Assembly (NCBI GenBank): GCA_910586895.1
Contig: CAJUIW010000006.1
Coordinates: forward strand, 1-64,000
Direction of reading: 5' to 3'
Length of the DNA stretch: 64,000 bases
DNA from: an uncultured Muribaculaceae bacterium
GTDB taxonomy: Bacteria > Bacteroidota > Bacteroidia > Bacteroidales > Muribaculaceae
Under the pieces are notes generated by a model. It saw nothing but the letters and a program-made list of their open reading frames with translations. It was not told the origin of the DNA and searched no databases. Below are positions 44,291 to 53,843 of the stretch, in pieces. Each line of letters opens with the position of its first letter. The first letter of the stretch is position 1. A program made the position numbers and the translations under genes.

Positions 44291-46498
44291 ATGATTCATA
44301 CTGTAATAAAGCGCGACGGCCGTATAGTAGGCTACAACGAGGAGAAAATCAAGGCAGCAATCCGAAAGGCAATGCTCCAGACCGAAATGGGCGAGGACGA
44401 AGCCCTGCTCCAGAAAATAGCCGACCGTATAGGCATGACCGGCAATGAACGCATGACCGTGGAGGAGATTCAGGATAAAGTGGAACTCGAACTGATGTCG
44501 AGCCCGCGCAAGGAAGTGGCTAAACGGTACATCGCCTACCGCGACCAGCGAAACATAGCCCGCCGTGCAAAGACACGCGATATGTTTCTTGAGATAATAG
44601 AGGCGAAAAACAACGAAATCACCCGCGAGAACGCCAACATGAATACCGACTCACCCGCCGGTATGATGATGAAGTTCGCAAGCGAGACCACAAAACCGTT
44701 TGTCGACGACTATCTGCTGTCGGCCGAAGCACGCGATGCCGTACGCCACGGCTATCTGCACATTCATGACAAGGACTACTACCCCACGAAGAGCCTTACA
44801 TGCGTGCAGCATCCGCTTGACCGCATACTGAAGCACGGCTTCATGGCAGGACACGGTGAAAGCCGTCCGGCCAAGCGCATCGAGACGGCCAGTATCATAA
44901 GCTGCATATCGCTCGAGACAGCTCAGAACGAGATGCATGGCGGTCAGGCGATTCCGGCATTTGACTTCTATCTGGCCCCGTTTGTACGCAGTAGCTACAT
45001 AGAGGAAATCAAGAGCCTCGAACAGCTTACCGGACGCGACCTGAAGCAATACTACGACAAAGAGTTTGATGACTACACCCACCGTCCGGTAGATGGGCTT
45101 GATGGTGATGACCGGTTGATACAGCACGCTGTAAACCAGACTGTGGAGCGCGTACACCAGTCAATGGAGGCTTTCATCCACAACATGAATACAATCCATT
45201 CGCGTGGTGGCAATCAGGTGGTGTTCAGCTCCATCAACTACGGCACAGACACCTCTGCCGAAGGCCGCTGTGTGATACGCGAACTGCTCAACTCCACTTA
45301 CGAGGGTGTAGGCAGCGGAGCCACCGCCATCTTCCCGATACAGATATGGAAGAAAAAACGTGGCGTAAGCTATCTGCCTGAGGACCGCAACTACGACCTT
45401 TACAAACTGGCATGCAAAGTGACTGCCCGACGTTTCTTCCCCAACTTCCTGAACCTGGATGCCACATTCAACCAGCATGAGAAATGGAACGCAGAGGATC
45501 CGCTGAGATACCGCTATGAAGTGGCCACAATGGGATGCCGCACCCGTGTATTTGAAAATCGTTTTGGCGAAAAGACATCAATAGGCCGCGGCAACATCAG
45601 CTTCTCAACCATCAACATAGTGCGCATAGCCATAGAGTGCATGATGATAAAGGATAAGGAGGAACGCATAGCCCGCTTCTTCAAGAAGCTCGATGAAATG
45701 CTTGAAATAACAGCACGCCAGCTCTGCGACCGGTTCGACTTCCAGAAAACTGCGCTTGTGAAGCAGTTCCCGCTGCTTATGAGCCGCCTGTGGAACGGTA
45801 GCGACACCCTGCGCCCCGACCAGACAATAGAAAGCGTCATTAATCAGGGCACACTCGGTATCGGATTCATAGGACTTGCCGAATGCCTCGTGGCGCTCAC
45901 CGGAAAGCATCATGGCGAAAGCGAGGAATCGCAGCAACTCGGACTGAAAATAGTGTCGCACATGCGCAGCCGCGTCAACGAGTTCTCCGAACGCTACAAA
46001 CACAACTTCTCCGTACTTGCCACACCAGCCGAAGGCCTCTCAGGCAAGTTCACCACCAAGGACCGCAAGAGCTTCGGAATCATAGAGGGTATCACCGACA
46101 AGATATACTACACCAACTCCAATCATGTGCCCGTCTACTACCACTGCTCACCCAAGCACAAGGCCGAAGTAGAGGCACCATACCACGAACTGACCGGCGG
46201 CGGCCACATATTCTATGTAGAGATTGACGGCGATGCCACCCACAATCCTCAGGCGATAGCTGACATTGTTGACCTGATGGACAAAAACAACATAGGCTAC
46301 TGCTCTGTAAACCACAACCGCAACCGCTGCATGAGCTGCGGTCACGAGGATGCCACCGACTCTCTGGAGATATGTCCTAAATGCGGAAGCACGCATATCG
46401 ACAAGCTCCAGCGCATCACAGGCTACCTCGTAGGCACTACCGACCGCTGGAATCCGGCTAAACTTGCCGAGCTGAATGACCGTGTGGTTCACAAATAA
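44291..46498 (+). CDS. nrdD: Anaerobic ribonucleoside-triphosphate reductase, catalytic subunit
   Basis: From the ATG at 44291 the protein has 735 residues, normal for the family. It reduces ribonucleotides to deoxyribonucleotides in the absence of oxygen. The N-terminal ATP-cone (about 1-90, VIKRDGRIVGYNEEKI) senses ATP/dATP. Near the C-terminus a zinc site (CMSCGHEDATDS and CPKCGS) precedes the glycyl radical motif RITGYLVGTTDRWN, with the radical Gly at about 711. The in-frame extension to 44243 overlaps the promoter and is rejected. nrdG follows 17 bp after. Confidence 0.97.
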   Translation: MIHTVIKRDGRIVGYNEEKIKAAIRKAMLQTEMGEDEALLQKIADRIGMTGNERMTVEEIQDKVELELMSSPRKEVAKRYIAYRDQRNIARRAKTRDMFLEIIEAKNNEITRENANMNTDSPAGMMMKFASETTKPFVDDYLLSAEARDAVRHGYLHIHDKDYYPTKSLTCVQHPLDRILKHGFMAGHGESRPAKRIETASIISCISLETAQNEMHGGQAIPAFDFYLAPFVRSSYIEEIKSLEQLTGRDLKQYYDKEFDDYTHRPVDGLDGDDRLIQHAVNQTVERVHQSMEAFIHNMNTIHSRGGNQVVFSSINYGTDTSAEGRCVIRELLNSTYEGVGSGATAIFPIQIWKKKRGVSYLPEDRNYDLYKLACKVTARRFFPNFLNLDATFNQHEKWNAEDPLRYRYEVATMGCRTRVFENRFGEKTSIGRGNISFSTINIVRIAIECMMIKDKEERIARFFKKLDEMLEITARQLCDRFDFQKTALVKQFPLLMSRLWNGSDTLRPDQTIESVINQGTLGIGFIGLAECLVALTGKHHGESEESQQLGLKIVSHMRSRVNEFSERYKHNFSVLATPAEGLSGKFTTKDRKSFGIIEGITDKIYYTNSNHVPVYYHCSPKHKAEVEAPYHELTGGGHIFYVEIDGDATHNPQAIADIVDLMDKNNIGYCSVNHNRNRCMSCGHEDATDSLEICPKCGSTHIDKLQRITGYLVGTTDRWNPAKLAELNDRVVHK

Positions 46499-46515
46499 CA
46501 GATTGACACATACTG

Positions 46516-47016
46516 ATGAATAATAAGACACTGCGGGTGCTGAGCATCGTCGACGGGACTACCGTCGACGGGCCCGGCTTCCGCACTTCCATTTATTTTG
46601 CCGGGTGCGACAATCAATGCCCCGGATGCCACAATCCCCAGTCATGGGATCATGACGGTGGACGCGAAATGACAGTAGAGGACCTGTTCAATATCGTTGA
46701 GGTAAATGACATGAACGTAACCTTCTCCGGAGGCGACCCCATGCTTCAGGCCGAAGCGCTGATACCGCTCGCACGAATGATAAAGGAGAGTGGCCGCAGT
46801 ATATGGTGCTTCACCGGCTACACATTTGAGGCTGTGGAGAGGATGCGATATCCGGCAAGGCTTCTTGACTATGTGGATGTACTCGTTGACGGCCCCTTCA
46901 TTGAGCACCTGCGCGACACCTCGCTCCTGTTCAGAGGCTCATCCAACCAGAGGCTTATAAAAATAGAGCCTTCCCGCCAGTGCGGAAAGACTCTGCTATG
47001 GGAACCTGAGTTTTAG
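46516..47016 (+). CDS. nrdG: Anaerobic ribonucleotide reductase activating protein
   Basis: The 166-residue radical SAM protein has the NrdG motif CDNQCPGCHN (CxxxCxxC, about residues 31-38) and NVTFSGGDPMLQ for SAM binding. It generates the glycyl radical on NrdD, encoded immediately upstream in the same operon. The start ATG is at 46516. It ends 8 bp before the end of the convergent MBOAT gene. Confidence 0.96.
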   Translation: MNNKTLRVLSIVDGTTVDGPGFRTSIYFAGCDNQCPGCHNPQSWDHDGGREMTVEDLFNIVEVNDMNVTFSGGDPMLQAEALIPLARMIKESGRSIWCFTGYTFEAVERMRYPARLLDYVDVLVDGPFIEHLRDTSLLFRGSSNQRLIKIEPSRQCGKTLLWEPEF

Positions 47017-47024
47017 CCGACAGC

Positions 47025-48524
47025 TTAATACTGCAGGTATATGAACGGCACTATGTCGCTTGAACGTACCTGAATTATAATCAGAATCACAATTGCCAGA
47101 ATCAAGGCCTGCACCAGAAGCGGAAGCAGATGGTAACGGGCCTTCAATCTGCGTGTCCACCGCGCCGGAGCGAAGTGCATCAGATAGCCGAATACCATAG
47201 CCAGCACTATCATCAGATAACCCTCGATGAACTGCGGGGCTACCGACAGATGGAAGCTGGTGAAAATCTGTGTTGCCATATCCTTGACAGTCTCCATGGA
47301 GCGGGCGCGGAAGAACACGAAGCTCAGAGCTATAAGATTGAACGTAAGGAATATGTTAAGAGCCACTCTCCAGCGCTGACTCTTCTTCTCTTCGGATAGC
47401 TCGGGCAGAACAGCCTTAGCGCTCTTATGCCCTACAAGAAACAGGCCCTGAATACCGCCCCAGATGACATACATCCATGAAGCTCCATGCCAGAGTCCGC
47501 CTACGAGCATGGTGGTCATGAGATTGACATGCTGACGCGGACGTCCCTTACGGTTGCCACCCATAGGGATATACACGTAGTCGCGCAGCCATGATGACAG
47601 AGATATGTGCCACCGATGCCAGAATTCAGTGGGGCTCTGCGATTTGAACGGCGAATCAAAGTTGTCAAGGAAGCGGTAGCCGAGCAGCAGCGCTATACCT
47701 ATAGCCATATCGGAATAGCCGGAGAAATCACAGTAGAGCTGTATTACAAACCCGTATATCCCCATCATATTCTCAAATCCGCTATAAAGCGACGGATTGT
47801 CAAAAATACGGTCGACAAAGTTCTGGCTTATAAAATCGGCCACTATCACCTTCTTTACCAATCCGCACATGATGAGAAACAGGCCTTCGCTAACCATTGT
47901 GCGCGAAGCCACCGGATTGGCCTGTACCTGAGGAAGCATATCCTTGGCCCTGACTACAGGTCCGGCCAGCAGCGGCGGGAAAAATGTCAGATAGAATGTA
48001 TAGGCCAGGAAGTCGCGGCATGCCTTGATATCCCCGCGGTAGATGTCAACGATATAGCTTATCGAACGGAACGTGAAGAAAGATATACCGGCAGGGAGTA
48101 TAATGTCAAGAGCATCAAATTTCTGCCCGGAGAAGTTGGCTATCGTCTCAAACAGCAGATTGAAGTATTTGAAGTATACCAGCATCCCGATGTTAATCAA
48201 GATATTCAACCCCACTATGCAACGCTTACCTGCTTTGGAGGTAGTACGATCCATCAACAGTCCGAGCACGAAGTCGGCCACACATACACCAAGCAGGATA
48301 AAGCAGTATTCAGCCGATGACTTGTAGTAGAAATAGAGTGAAAACAGGATCACAAACAGCATCTTGGCTGTCCGGAATCGCCGCATGGCGGTATAAATCA
48401 ATAAAAACGCGGCAAACAATACCAGGAAAAGACCGGTATTGAATAGAAGAGGGTTGGCAGCATCGAATTTCAGCACGTCAATAATGCGGCTGAATATGGA
48501 AGCGTCAGTTGTCATATCAGTCAT
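47025..48524 (-). CDS. MBOAT family membrane O-acyltransferase
   Basis: The 499-residue protein has about 11 membrane helices and the AlgI/DltB-type signatures QSPTEFWHRWHISLSSWLRD and GGLWHGASWMYVIWGG; the second includes the invariant His expected at the active site. Such proteins move acetyl or other acyl groups across the membrane to extracytoplasmic glycans. It lies 8 bp after an SGNH hydrolase-like gene, itself overlapping a second one, the typical arrangement of an export-type O-acetylation system. The acceptor is not shown by the sequence. Confidence 0.9.
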   Translation of the reverse strand: MTDMTTDASIFSRIIDVLKFDAANPLLFNTGLFLVLFAAFLLIYTAMRRFRTAKMLFVILFSLYFYYKSSAEYCFILLGVCVADFVLGLLMDRTTSKAGKRCIVGLNILINIGMLVYFKYFNLLFETIANFSGQKFDALDIILPAGISFFTFRSISYIVDIYRGDIKACRDFLAYTFYLTFFPPLLAGPVVRAKDMLPQVQANPVASRTMVSEGLFLIMCGLVKKVIVADFISQNFVDRIFDNPSLYSGFENMMGIYGFVIQLYCDFSGYSDMAIGIALLLGYRFLDNFDSPFKSQSPTEFWHRWHISLSSWLRDYVYIPMGGNRKGRPRQHVNLMTTMLVGGLWHGASWMYVIWGGIQGLFLVGHKSAKAVLPELSEEKKSQRWRVALNIFLTFNLIALSFVFFRARSMETVKDMATQIFTSFHLSVAPQFIEGYLMIVLAMVFGYLMHFAPARWTRRLKARYHLLPLLVQALILAIVILIIIQVRSSDIVPFIYLQY

Positions 48525-48532
48525 TCGGTAAT

Positions 48533-49918
48533 TTACTTTGTAAGAGCTTCGGATAGCGCACGGTAAAGCATATAGCCCTGCAGGCGGTATCCCTTTGAGG
48601 TATGATGAACACGGTCACGTCCGTAAAGACCGTCAGTGAGCCACTTTCCCGAAGCCCCTGCCCCACCGGCTATTTCATACCAGTCATATACGGCTATTTT
48701 ATTGTCACGCCCGTACTGAAGCAGAGCATTGCGCACGGCAGCCACATTGCTGTTCACGCCGTAGCTGCGCACACGTTTGGTTTCGGTAACGGTTTTCGTT
48801 TGGGTTCTGTATTTCTTCTTGCCTTTCTTACCCTTTACAGGCACCTTCACAGGCTTGCGTACCTTGCGTGAGGTAGTGTTGTAGACACTGCGCTGGCACT
48901 CCATAGGGGTGACAATCAGGATAGGCACACCCGGGTTGGAGGCTTTAAGATTGTTGACAAGCTTGTCGACCTGGGCAATAAATAGGCCGACGTCGAAATG
49001 CCCGAACGCTTCATTGGTGCCAAGCGACAGGATTATGACATCGGGCTGAAGCGGAGCGATACCACGCCCTAAAGTCCCGATATTATTATATGTCTGGTAG
49101 GTGGCGCCATTGTTGCCTATGGTGTGATAGAACACACCGGGACGATTGCCGGAAAGCGAGGCCCCGAAGAGAGTCAGATCGCCCTCGGTGTCAAACTTGA
49201 CATAAACACCCGTCTGCTCATCAGTCAGGTCGATATGCGTGTAGTCCTTTGAGTATTTGGGTGAGAAGGCTATAGCGTTTCCGTTACGGTCCTTGACACC
49301 GGTTATGTTGATACGTCCGTTATGGAAAAGTGTTATTGACGAAAACGGATTGTAGTCATCATCCTCACGTGTACCTACAAAAATCTCGCTCGACTTTGTC
49401 GAGGGGCGAAGCGAGGTGCCGGTGAACCCCATTGTATGTGGCCAAGGGGTCTTCATCACCTTGGCGGGAATCCACGGATACTGGCTCGTAAACTGATAGT
49501 CGGAGGGCTCATTTGTGCCAGTCATACGCAGAGGCGCCACCAGGCCACGCCCTGCATTGCCGTAATCGTACTGAAACAGCTCGCGCGCCGTTCCGGTAGC
49601 GATATCAGCCTGCAGATGACTGTCGCCGATATGCACAATGGTGAACGGATTCTTCTTCACATTGTGCAGAGCCTTGACAGCGCTGCTCCAGTCAGCTCCG
49701 TTAAGGGTTATGTGATTCCGCCCCTCCTTTACAAATTCAGGGACAGAGATTCCGGGATCGTCCTCCCCCTCTTCAATCACAGGGTTCTCACGGAGCTCCG
49801 ACTCGTCATCGACCTCAAAGTCATCGTCAGGACGACTGGGACAACCGGAGGCCCATACCGTCAGCGATGCTGCGGTAGTGACAAGCAGCGCTATTATACA
49901 GATTCGTTTCAACTTCAT
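48533..49918 (-). CDS. SGNH/GDSL-type lipoprotein, O-acetylation partner
   Basis: The 461-residue protein has a signal with a possible lipobox (ASGC, C26) and an acidic linker. The SGNH motifs are IVHIGDSHLQAD (Ser nucleophile), LSLGTNEAFG (block III) and DRVHHTSKG (D-x-x-H). A basic insertion (VPVKGKKGKKKYR and flanking threonines) sits in the last third. It overlaps the upstream SGNH gene by 4 bp (ATGA) and precedes the MBOAT gene by 8 bp. It probably transfers or removes acetyl groups on a periplasmic glycan. Confidence 0.82.
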   Translation of the reverse strand: MKLKRICIIALLVTTAASLTVWASGCPSRPDDDFEVDDESELRENPVIEEGEDDPGISVPEFVKEGRNHITLNGADWSSAVKALHNVKKNPFTIVHIGDSHLQADIATGTARELFQYDYGNAGRGLVAPLRMTGTNEPSDYQFTSQYPWIPAKVMKTPWPHTMGFTGTSLRPSTKSSEIFVGTREDDDYNPFSSITLFHNGRINITGVKDRNGNAIAFSPKYSKDYTHIDLTDEQTGVYVKFDTEGDLTLFGASLSGNRPGVFYHTIGNNGATYQTYNNIGTLGRGIAPLQPDVIILSLGTNEAFGHFDVGLFIAQVDKLVNNLKASNPGVPILIVTPMECQRSVYNTTSRKVRKPVKVPVKGKKGKKKYRTQTKTVTETKRVRSYGVNSNVAAVRNALLQYGRDNKIAVYDWYEIAGGAGASGKWLTDGLYGRDRVHHTSKGYRLQGYMLYRALSEALTK

Positions 49919-51459
49919 TTCTTCAGGTTATGGTTCAGGGCATTCACGAAGCGTGTTGCCAATTCACGTCCACCCTTATGTGTCAGATGGATGTAATCCT
50001 TATTGGCAAGACCTGATGAAGCCCATTTTACAATAGCGTCCTGTCCACCCATAGCTTCCTGAGTGTCCCAGAACATGGAGTGTGTGCGTCGTGCCACTTC
50101 GCGCTGTTCATCCACCATATTTTTGGATGTAGCCATGGAGTGCACTTCGCCGCCACGCTTCTCTCCGCGGTCGCCGATACCCATGATCAGGATGTCGGCA
50201 TTCGGATAGCAAGCGCGCATCTGGTTGACCACCTCCTCCATACGCTTGCCATACACACTATAGTTAGTCTGCTTGGATGACATGGCGTTGATACCGAACT
50301 CAAGCACTATCAGATCATAATCAACATACTTGGCCATCTGACGGCACAGGTCGGCATTTACATTCTTCAACGATATTCCTGAAAATCCGCGTGATGACAT
50401 ACAGTCGACATTGATACCCTTGCTGCTTTCGAGCCATACGCCAAGACCTATTATAGAAGGAGTGGATGACGATACGGCAAATTCAGCTGTGGCACCCGGC
50501 ACTGCTATGCACTGCACTTCAGGCGAAGCCTTGACTTCGTGCGAAACCCAGTCCGCACCATTTTTCACTTTCACCACACCTCCGTCGGGGGCAATGAAAA
50601 GGAACTTCGACATATCCCAGCGGTCAACATGCGCAAGCGAGCTTGTGCCGCTATAGGTAGCTGTAGCATTACCGGAAGGCTTGAAATAATGTTCTGAGAT
50701 GCCCATGTATGCCTTGTCACCTTTCTTATTAGCGGCAAATGTGGTCCAGCCTTTGCCACCCTGCTTCACGCTCTTGCGGAATCCGGGAAAATCGGTGAAC
50801 AGACTCATATATCCCACACCTGAGCCACCATAGGTGTCCTGCAGCAGCTCGCGCATATCCTGGGTGAGGATATCACCCTCAATATAGCTGTCGCCAAGCA
50901 CGGCGATACGTGCCAGACGCCCCGACGACAAGGCTGCACGCAGATGCTGGAGTCCCTGCTGCGATGCAGTGTAGTCCTCAATCTGCACAAGGTCGCCTAC
51001 ACGGGCAGGCTTGATGTCGATAAGCACTGAATCAGATGAAGTCGCGGAAGCCGCCTTGTAAGCAATAATGGTTCCTGATGCGTCGACAAGAGCCACGCGG
51101 CCGTCGGCCAACACTGAATCGCGCAGGTTCTGATAACCACCTGCACCTTCATTCATGGCCTGCTGCAGTTCGGGGTCGATACCCTCCACGTCATTATTGC
51201 CGGAAGAAGTAGTGTCGGCATCATTCAGCCCGGGCAGAATATCGCTCAGCAGATTGAAGTCCTTGACAGCTCCGCCGGTCCACTTTGAGAGAGGCATATA
51301 TGACACACCCACCACAACGGCAAGAGCTACAACAACTATAATCAACGCACGGAGACCGGTATTCTTTTTCTTCACCGGTTCGTTGACCTCCACGTTGTTT
51401 TCAATATTTTCAGTGTTCTCTGTATTCTCAGTATTCTCTGTGTTTGTATCTTCAGTCAT
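49915..51459 (-). CDS. Membrane-anchored SGNH/GDSL-type protein
   Basis: The 514-residue protein starts with a low-complexity cytoplasmic segment in which Thr-Glu-Asn recurs (residues 6-17), then one membrane helix (ALIIVVVALAVVVGVSYM, about 40-57) and a periplasmic SGNH domain. Motifs are AVLGDSYIEGD, LIVLEFGINAM, and KDYIHLTHKGG (D-x-x-H). It lies 13 bp after menF, overlaps the second SGNH gene and belongs to the acyltransferase set. The repeated 9-bp codon block near 51410-51442 could vary in length between strains without breaking the frame. Confidence 0.82.
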   Translation of the reverse strand: MTEDTNTENTENTENTENIENNVEVNEPVKKKNTGLRALIIVVVALAVVVGVSYMPLSKWTGGAVKDFNLLSDILPGLNDADTTSSGNNDVEGIDPELQQAMNEGAGGYQNLRDSVLADGRVALVDASGTIIAYKAASATSSDSVLIDIKPARVGDLVQIEDYTASQQGLQHLRAALSSGRLARIAVLGDSYIEGDILTQDMRELLQDTYGGSGVGYMSLFTDFPGFRKSVKQGGKGWTTFAANKKGDKAYMGISEHYFKPSGNATATYSGTSSLAHVDRWDMSKFLFIAPDGGVVKVKNGADWVSHEVKASPEVQCIAVPGATAEFAVSSSTPSIIGLGVWLESSKGINVDCMSSRGFSGISLKNVNADLCRQMAKYVDYDLIVLEFGINAMSSKQTNYSVYGKRMEEVVNQMRACYPNADILIMGIGDRGEKRGGEVHSMATSKNMVDEQREVARRTHSMFWDTQEAMGGQDAIVKWASSGLANKDYIHLTHKGGRELATRFVNALNHNLKK

Positions 51460-51472
51460 AGCAATTATATTT

Positions 51473-52540
51473 TCAAATTATAGACTCAATTAACGTTTTA
51501 GCTTTATACTCCGTCTCGTTCCATTCATCCGGAGCTGATGACAGCGCGGTGATACCACCGCCTGTAAAAATATTGTAGAGATACATGCCCTCTGGTTCCT
51601 TAGCCACCTGCGCACAACGCAGATTGACATAAGCCGTCAGGCTATCGGCGGAAAAATAACCTATCCATCCACCATAGCATCCACGGGGACGCGATTCATA
51701 GAGCATCACATGCTGAAGAGCCTGCTCATAAGGGGTGCCAAGCAACGCCGGAGTAGGGCTAAGTTTCTGCATAAACTCCCCAACATTGACATCGCCGCTC
51801 GCAGTAACCGTATGGGCAAGATGCTTTACTGCGCCAAAGCGGCGTTCCTCAGCCTTACCTACCACAGGTTCGAGGCCACAGGATTTGAAAAGCCCACAAA
51901 TATAGCCGGTGACAAATTCATGTTCCTCGACATTCTTTTTGTCCCAAGCTCCGGCGGAGTCAGCTGCGAGCGTGCCGGCAAGTGCGATAGTTGACAGCGT
52001 ATTCGCACAGTAGGAATACTCAAGCAGCAATTCAGGCGAAGCTCCAAACCAAAGTCCGGTCAGTGGGGTAAAATACAGGTAGCGCATGGTGTGCTGATGC
52101 TCCTGAAAATATCGGCAGGCCACATCCAGCGGGCTACTATCCGAACGGACCGCCTTGACCCGGCTCATCACTGTCTTTCCTCCGGAGGCTTTAAGGTTTT
52201 CTATCACTTCATTGATATTGCGGCAATAGTCATCATAGCTGTCTGACTCTACCATATAACCGACCGCTGCTTCAAGCGGACCGCGGCATCCTGCGATATC
52301 AGCATCAAACAGTGTAAATTCGTCATATTCTCCGCCTATACGTATAGCATCGGAATATTTGTCAAATTCATGTATCACGAATGAATCATCCACCATCCCA
52401 TAGCCGGATATCCCTATGCGCTCCACTTGCGAGGCTGCCATAAAACGGAATTCCATCCGTCCCGGCAATGCAAAAAGCGCAAAAGGAATCCCGCACTCAA
52501 TACAGTGGCGGGCTGCTGAATATTGCTGCTCTGTAATCAT
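51473..52540 (-). CDS. menF: Isochorismate synthase
   Basis: The 355-residue chorismate-binding enzyme converts chorismate to isochorismate, the entry step of menaquinone synthesis. Signatures include TPLTGLWFGASPELLL, ALAGTLA, HEFVTGYI, LSPTPALLGTPYEQAL, SRPRGCYGGWIGY and IFTGGGI. It supplies the substrate of MenD, encoded 7.5 kb away. The start overlaps the end of rimO by 4 bp (ATGA), so it is translated within the ftsY-rimO transcript. It is somewhat short at the N-terminus compared with MenF of other groups, which is common in Bacteroidales. Confidence 0.9.
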   Translation of the reverse strand: MITEQQYSAARHCIECGIPFALFALPGRMEFRFMAASQVERIGISGYGMVDDSFVIHEFDKYSDAIRIGGEYDEFTLFDADIAGCRGPLEAAVGYMVESDSYDDYCRNINEVIENLKASGGKTVMSRVKAVRSDSSPLDVACRYFQEHQHTMRYLYFTPLTGLWFGASPELLLEYSYCANTLSTIALAGTLAADSAGAWDKKNVEEHEFVTGYICGLFKSCGLEPVVGKAEERRFGAVKHLAHTVTASGDVNVGEFMQKLSPTPALLGTPYEQALQHVMLYESRPRGCYGGWIGYFSADSLTAYVNLRCAQVAKEPEGMYLYNIFTGGGITALSSAPDEWNETEYKAKTLIESII

Positions 52541-53835
52541 TCTGCTTCCCTGGCTACAAGTTCATAAGGCATGGCTGACTCTATCAGCACATTGACAAAC
52601 TCGCCGGGATGCATCTTGCGCGTTTTACGTATCAGGACTTCCGGATCCACTTCAGGCGAATCGAACTCCGTCCGGCCCACATAATAATCCGGCTCCTCAC
52701 GGTCAACGATGACCTTCATACGGCTTCCTACCTTTGAATCCTGGACTGAGGCGGAAATCTCCTCCTGTAGTGCCATAAGCTGATCAAGACGCTGTTGTTT
52801 CACCTCCGGATCGATACTGTCAGGAAGATTATTCGCGGCATAAGTCCCTTCTTCCTCGCAATAGGCAAACGCGCCCATACGTTCAAAACGCTGCTTGCGC
52901 ACGAATTCCATAAGATCGGCAAATTCCGCCTCCCCTTCACCGGGAAAGCCTACCATCAGTGTGGTGCGTATATGAATACCCGGAACTGCCGCACGTATCT
53001 TTTCAAGCAGTTCTTCAGTTTCTGCGGCTGTGATATGACGGCGCATATTGCCAAGCACCGTATCAGATGAGTGCTGCAACGCGAGGTCAAGATACTTGCA
53101 CACATTAGGCCGACGGGCCATTACGTCCAGAAGATCCATAGGGAAATCAGCCGGATACAGATAGTGCAGACGAATCCACCGGATGCCCTCCACATCGGCC
53201 AGCGCATCAACCAGACGGGCTAATTCGCACTTGCCGTAAAGATCTTTGCCATAACTTGACAAATCCTGCGCTATGACATTAAGCTCCTTAACCCCGCGCG
53301 AGGCAAGCATGCGGGCTTCCTCTACAAGCTGCTCAACGCTACGCGAACGGAAGCGTCCGGTAATCAGCGGTATGGCACAGAATGCACAGAAGCGGTTGCA
53401 CCCTTCAGCCACTTTCAGATAAGCATGGTGGCGCGGGGTGGTTATCACACGGTCATACGGAGCTGAACCGGGATACTGTTTGGACAGGTCAGTGGCCATA
53501 TTCACCCAGTCAGTCTTGCCATACCAGCGGTCAACTTCCGGAATCTCCTCCTTAAGTTCATCCATATAGCGCTGGGTAAGGCATCCCATAACCACAAGCT
53601 GCTTTATATCGCCGCGGTTCTTCGCTTCGGCCCAGGCCAGAATGCTGTTTATCGATTCCTCCTTGGCATCGCCGATAAATCCGCAGGTGTTTATAACCAC
53701 TATATCATGATGCGGAGTTTCCGACTCAAAAGACACGGCAAACCCTACATCAGAGAGCATTCTCATCAGACGCTCGGAGTCAACTAAATTTTTTGAGCAC
53801 CCGAGCGAAACTATATTTACGCTTCTTTTTGGCAT
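52537..53835 (-). CDS. rimO: Ribosomal protein uS12 methylthiotransferase
   Basis: The 432-residue enzyme adds a methylthio group to an Asp of ribosomal protein S12. The N-terminal UPF0004 domain has LGCSKNLVDSE, and cysteines at NTCGF and VMGCL bind the auxiliary cluster. The radical SAM core has AEGCNRFCAFCAIP (CxxxCxxC), and a C-terminal TRAM domain (about 365-428) ends the protein. SLGCSKNLVDSE distinguishes RimO from MiaB. It lies 8 bp after ftsY and overlaps menF. Confidence 0.95.
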   Translation of the reverse strand: MPKRSVNIVSLGCSKNLVDSERLMRMLSDVGFAVSFESETPHHDIVVINTCGFIGDAKEESINSILAWAEAKNRGDIKQLVVMGCLTQRYMDELKEEIPEVDRWYGKTDWVNMATDLSKQYPGSAPYDRVITTPRHHAYLKVAEGCNRFCAFCAIPLITGRFRSRSVEQLVEEARMLASRGVKELNVIAQDLSSYGKDLYGKCELARLVDALADVEGIRWIRLHYLYPADFPMDLLDVMARRPNVCKYLDLALQHSSDTVLGNMRRHITAAETEELLEKIRAAVPGIHIRTTLMVGFPGEGEAEFADLMEFVRKQRFERMGAFAYCEEEGTYAANNLPDSIDPEVKQQRLDQLMALQEEISASVQDSKVGSRMKVIVDREEPDYYVGRTEFDSPEVDPEVLIRKTRKMHPGEFVNVLIESAMPYELVAREAE

Positions 53836-53843
53836 TGTGATAA

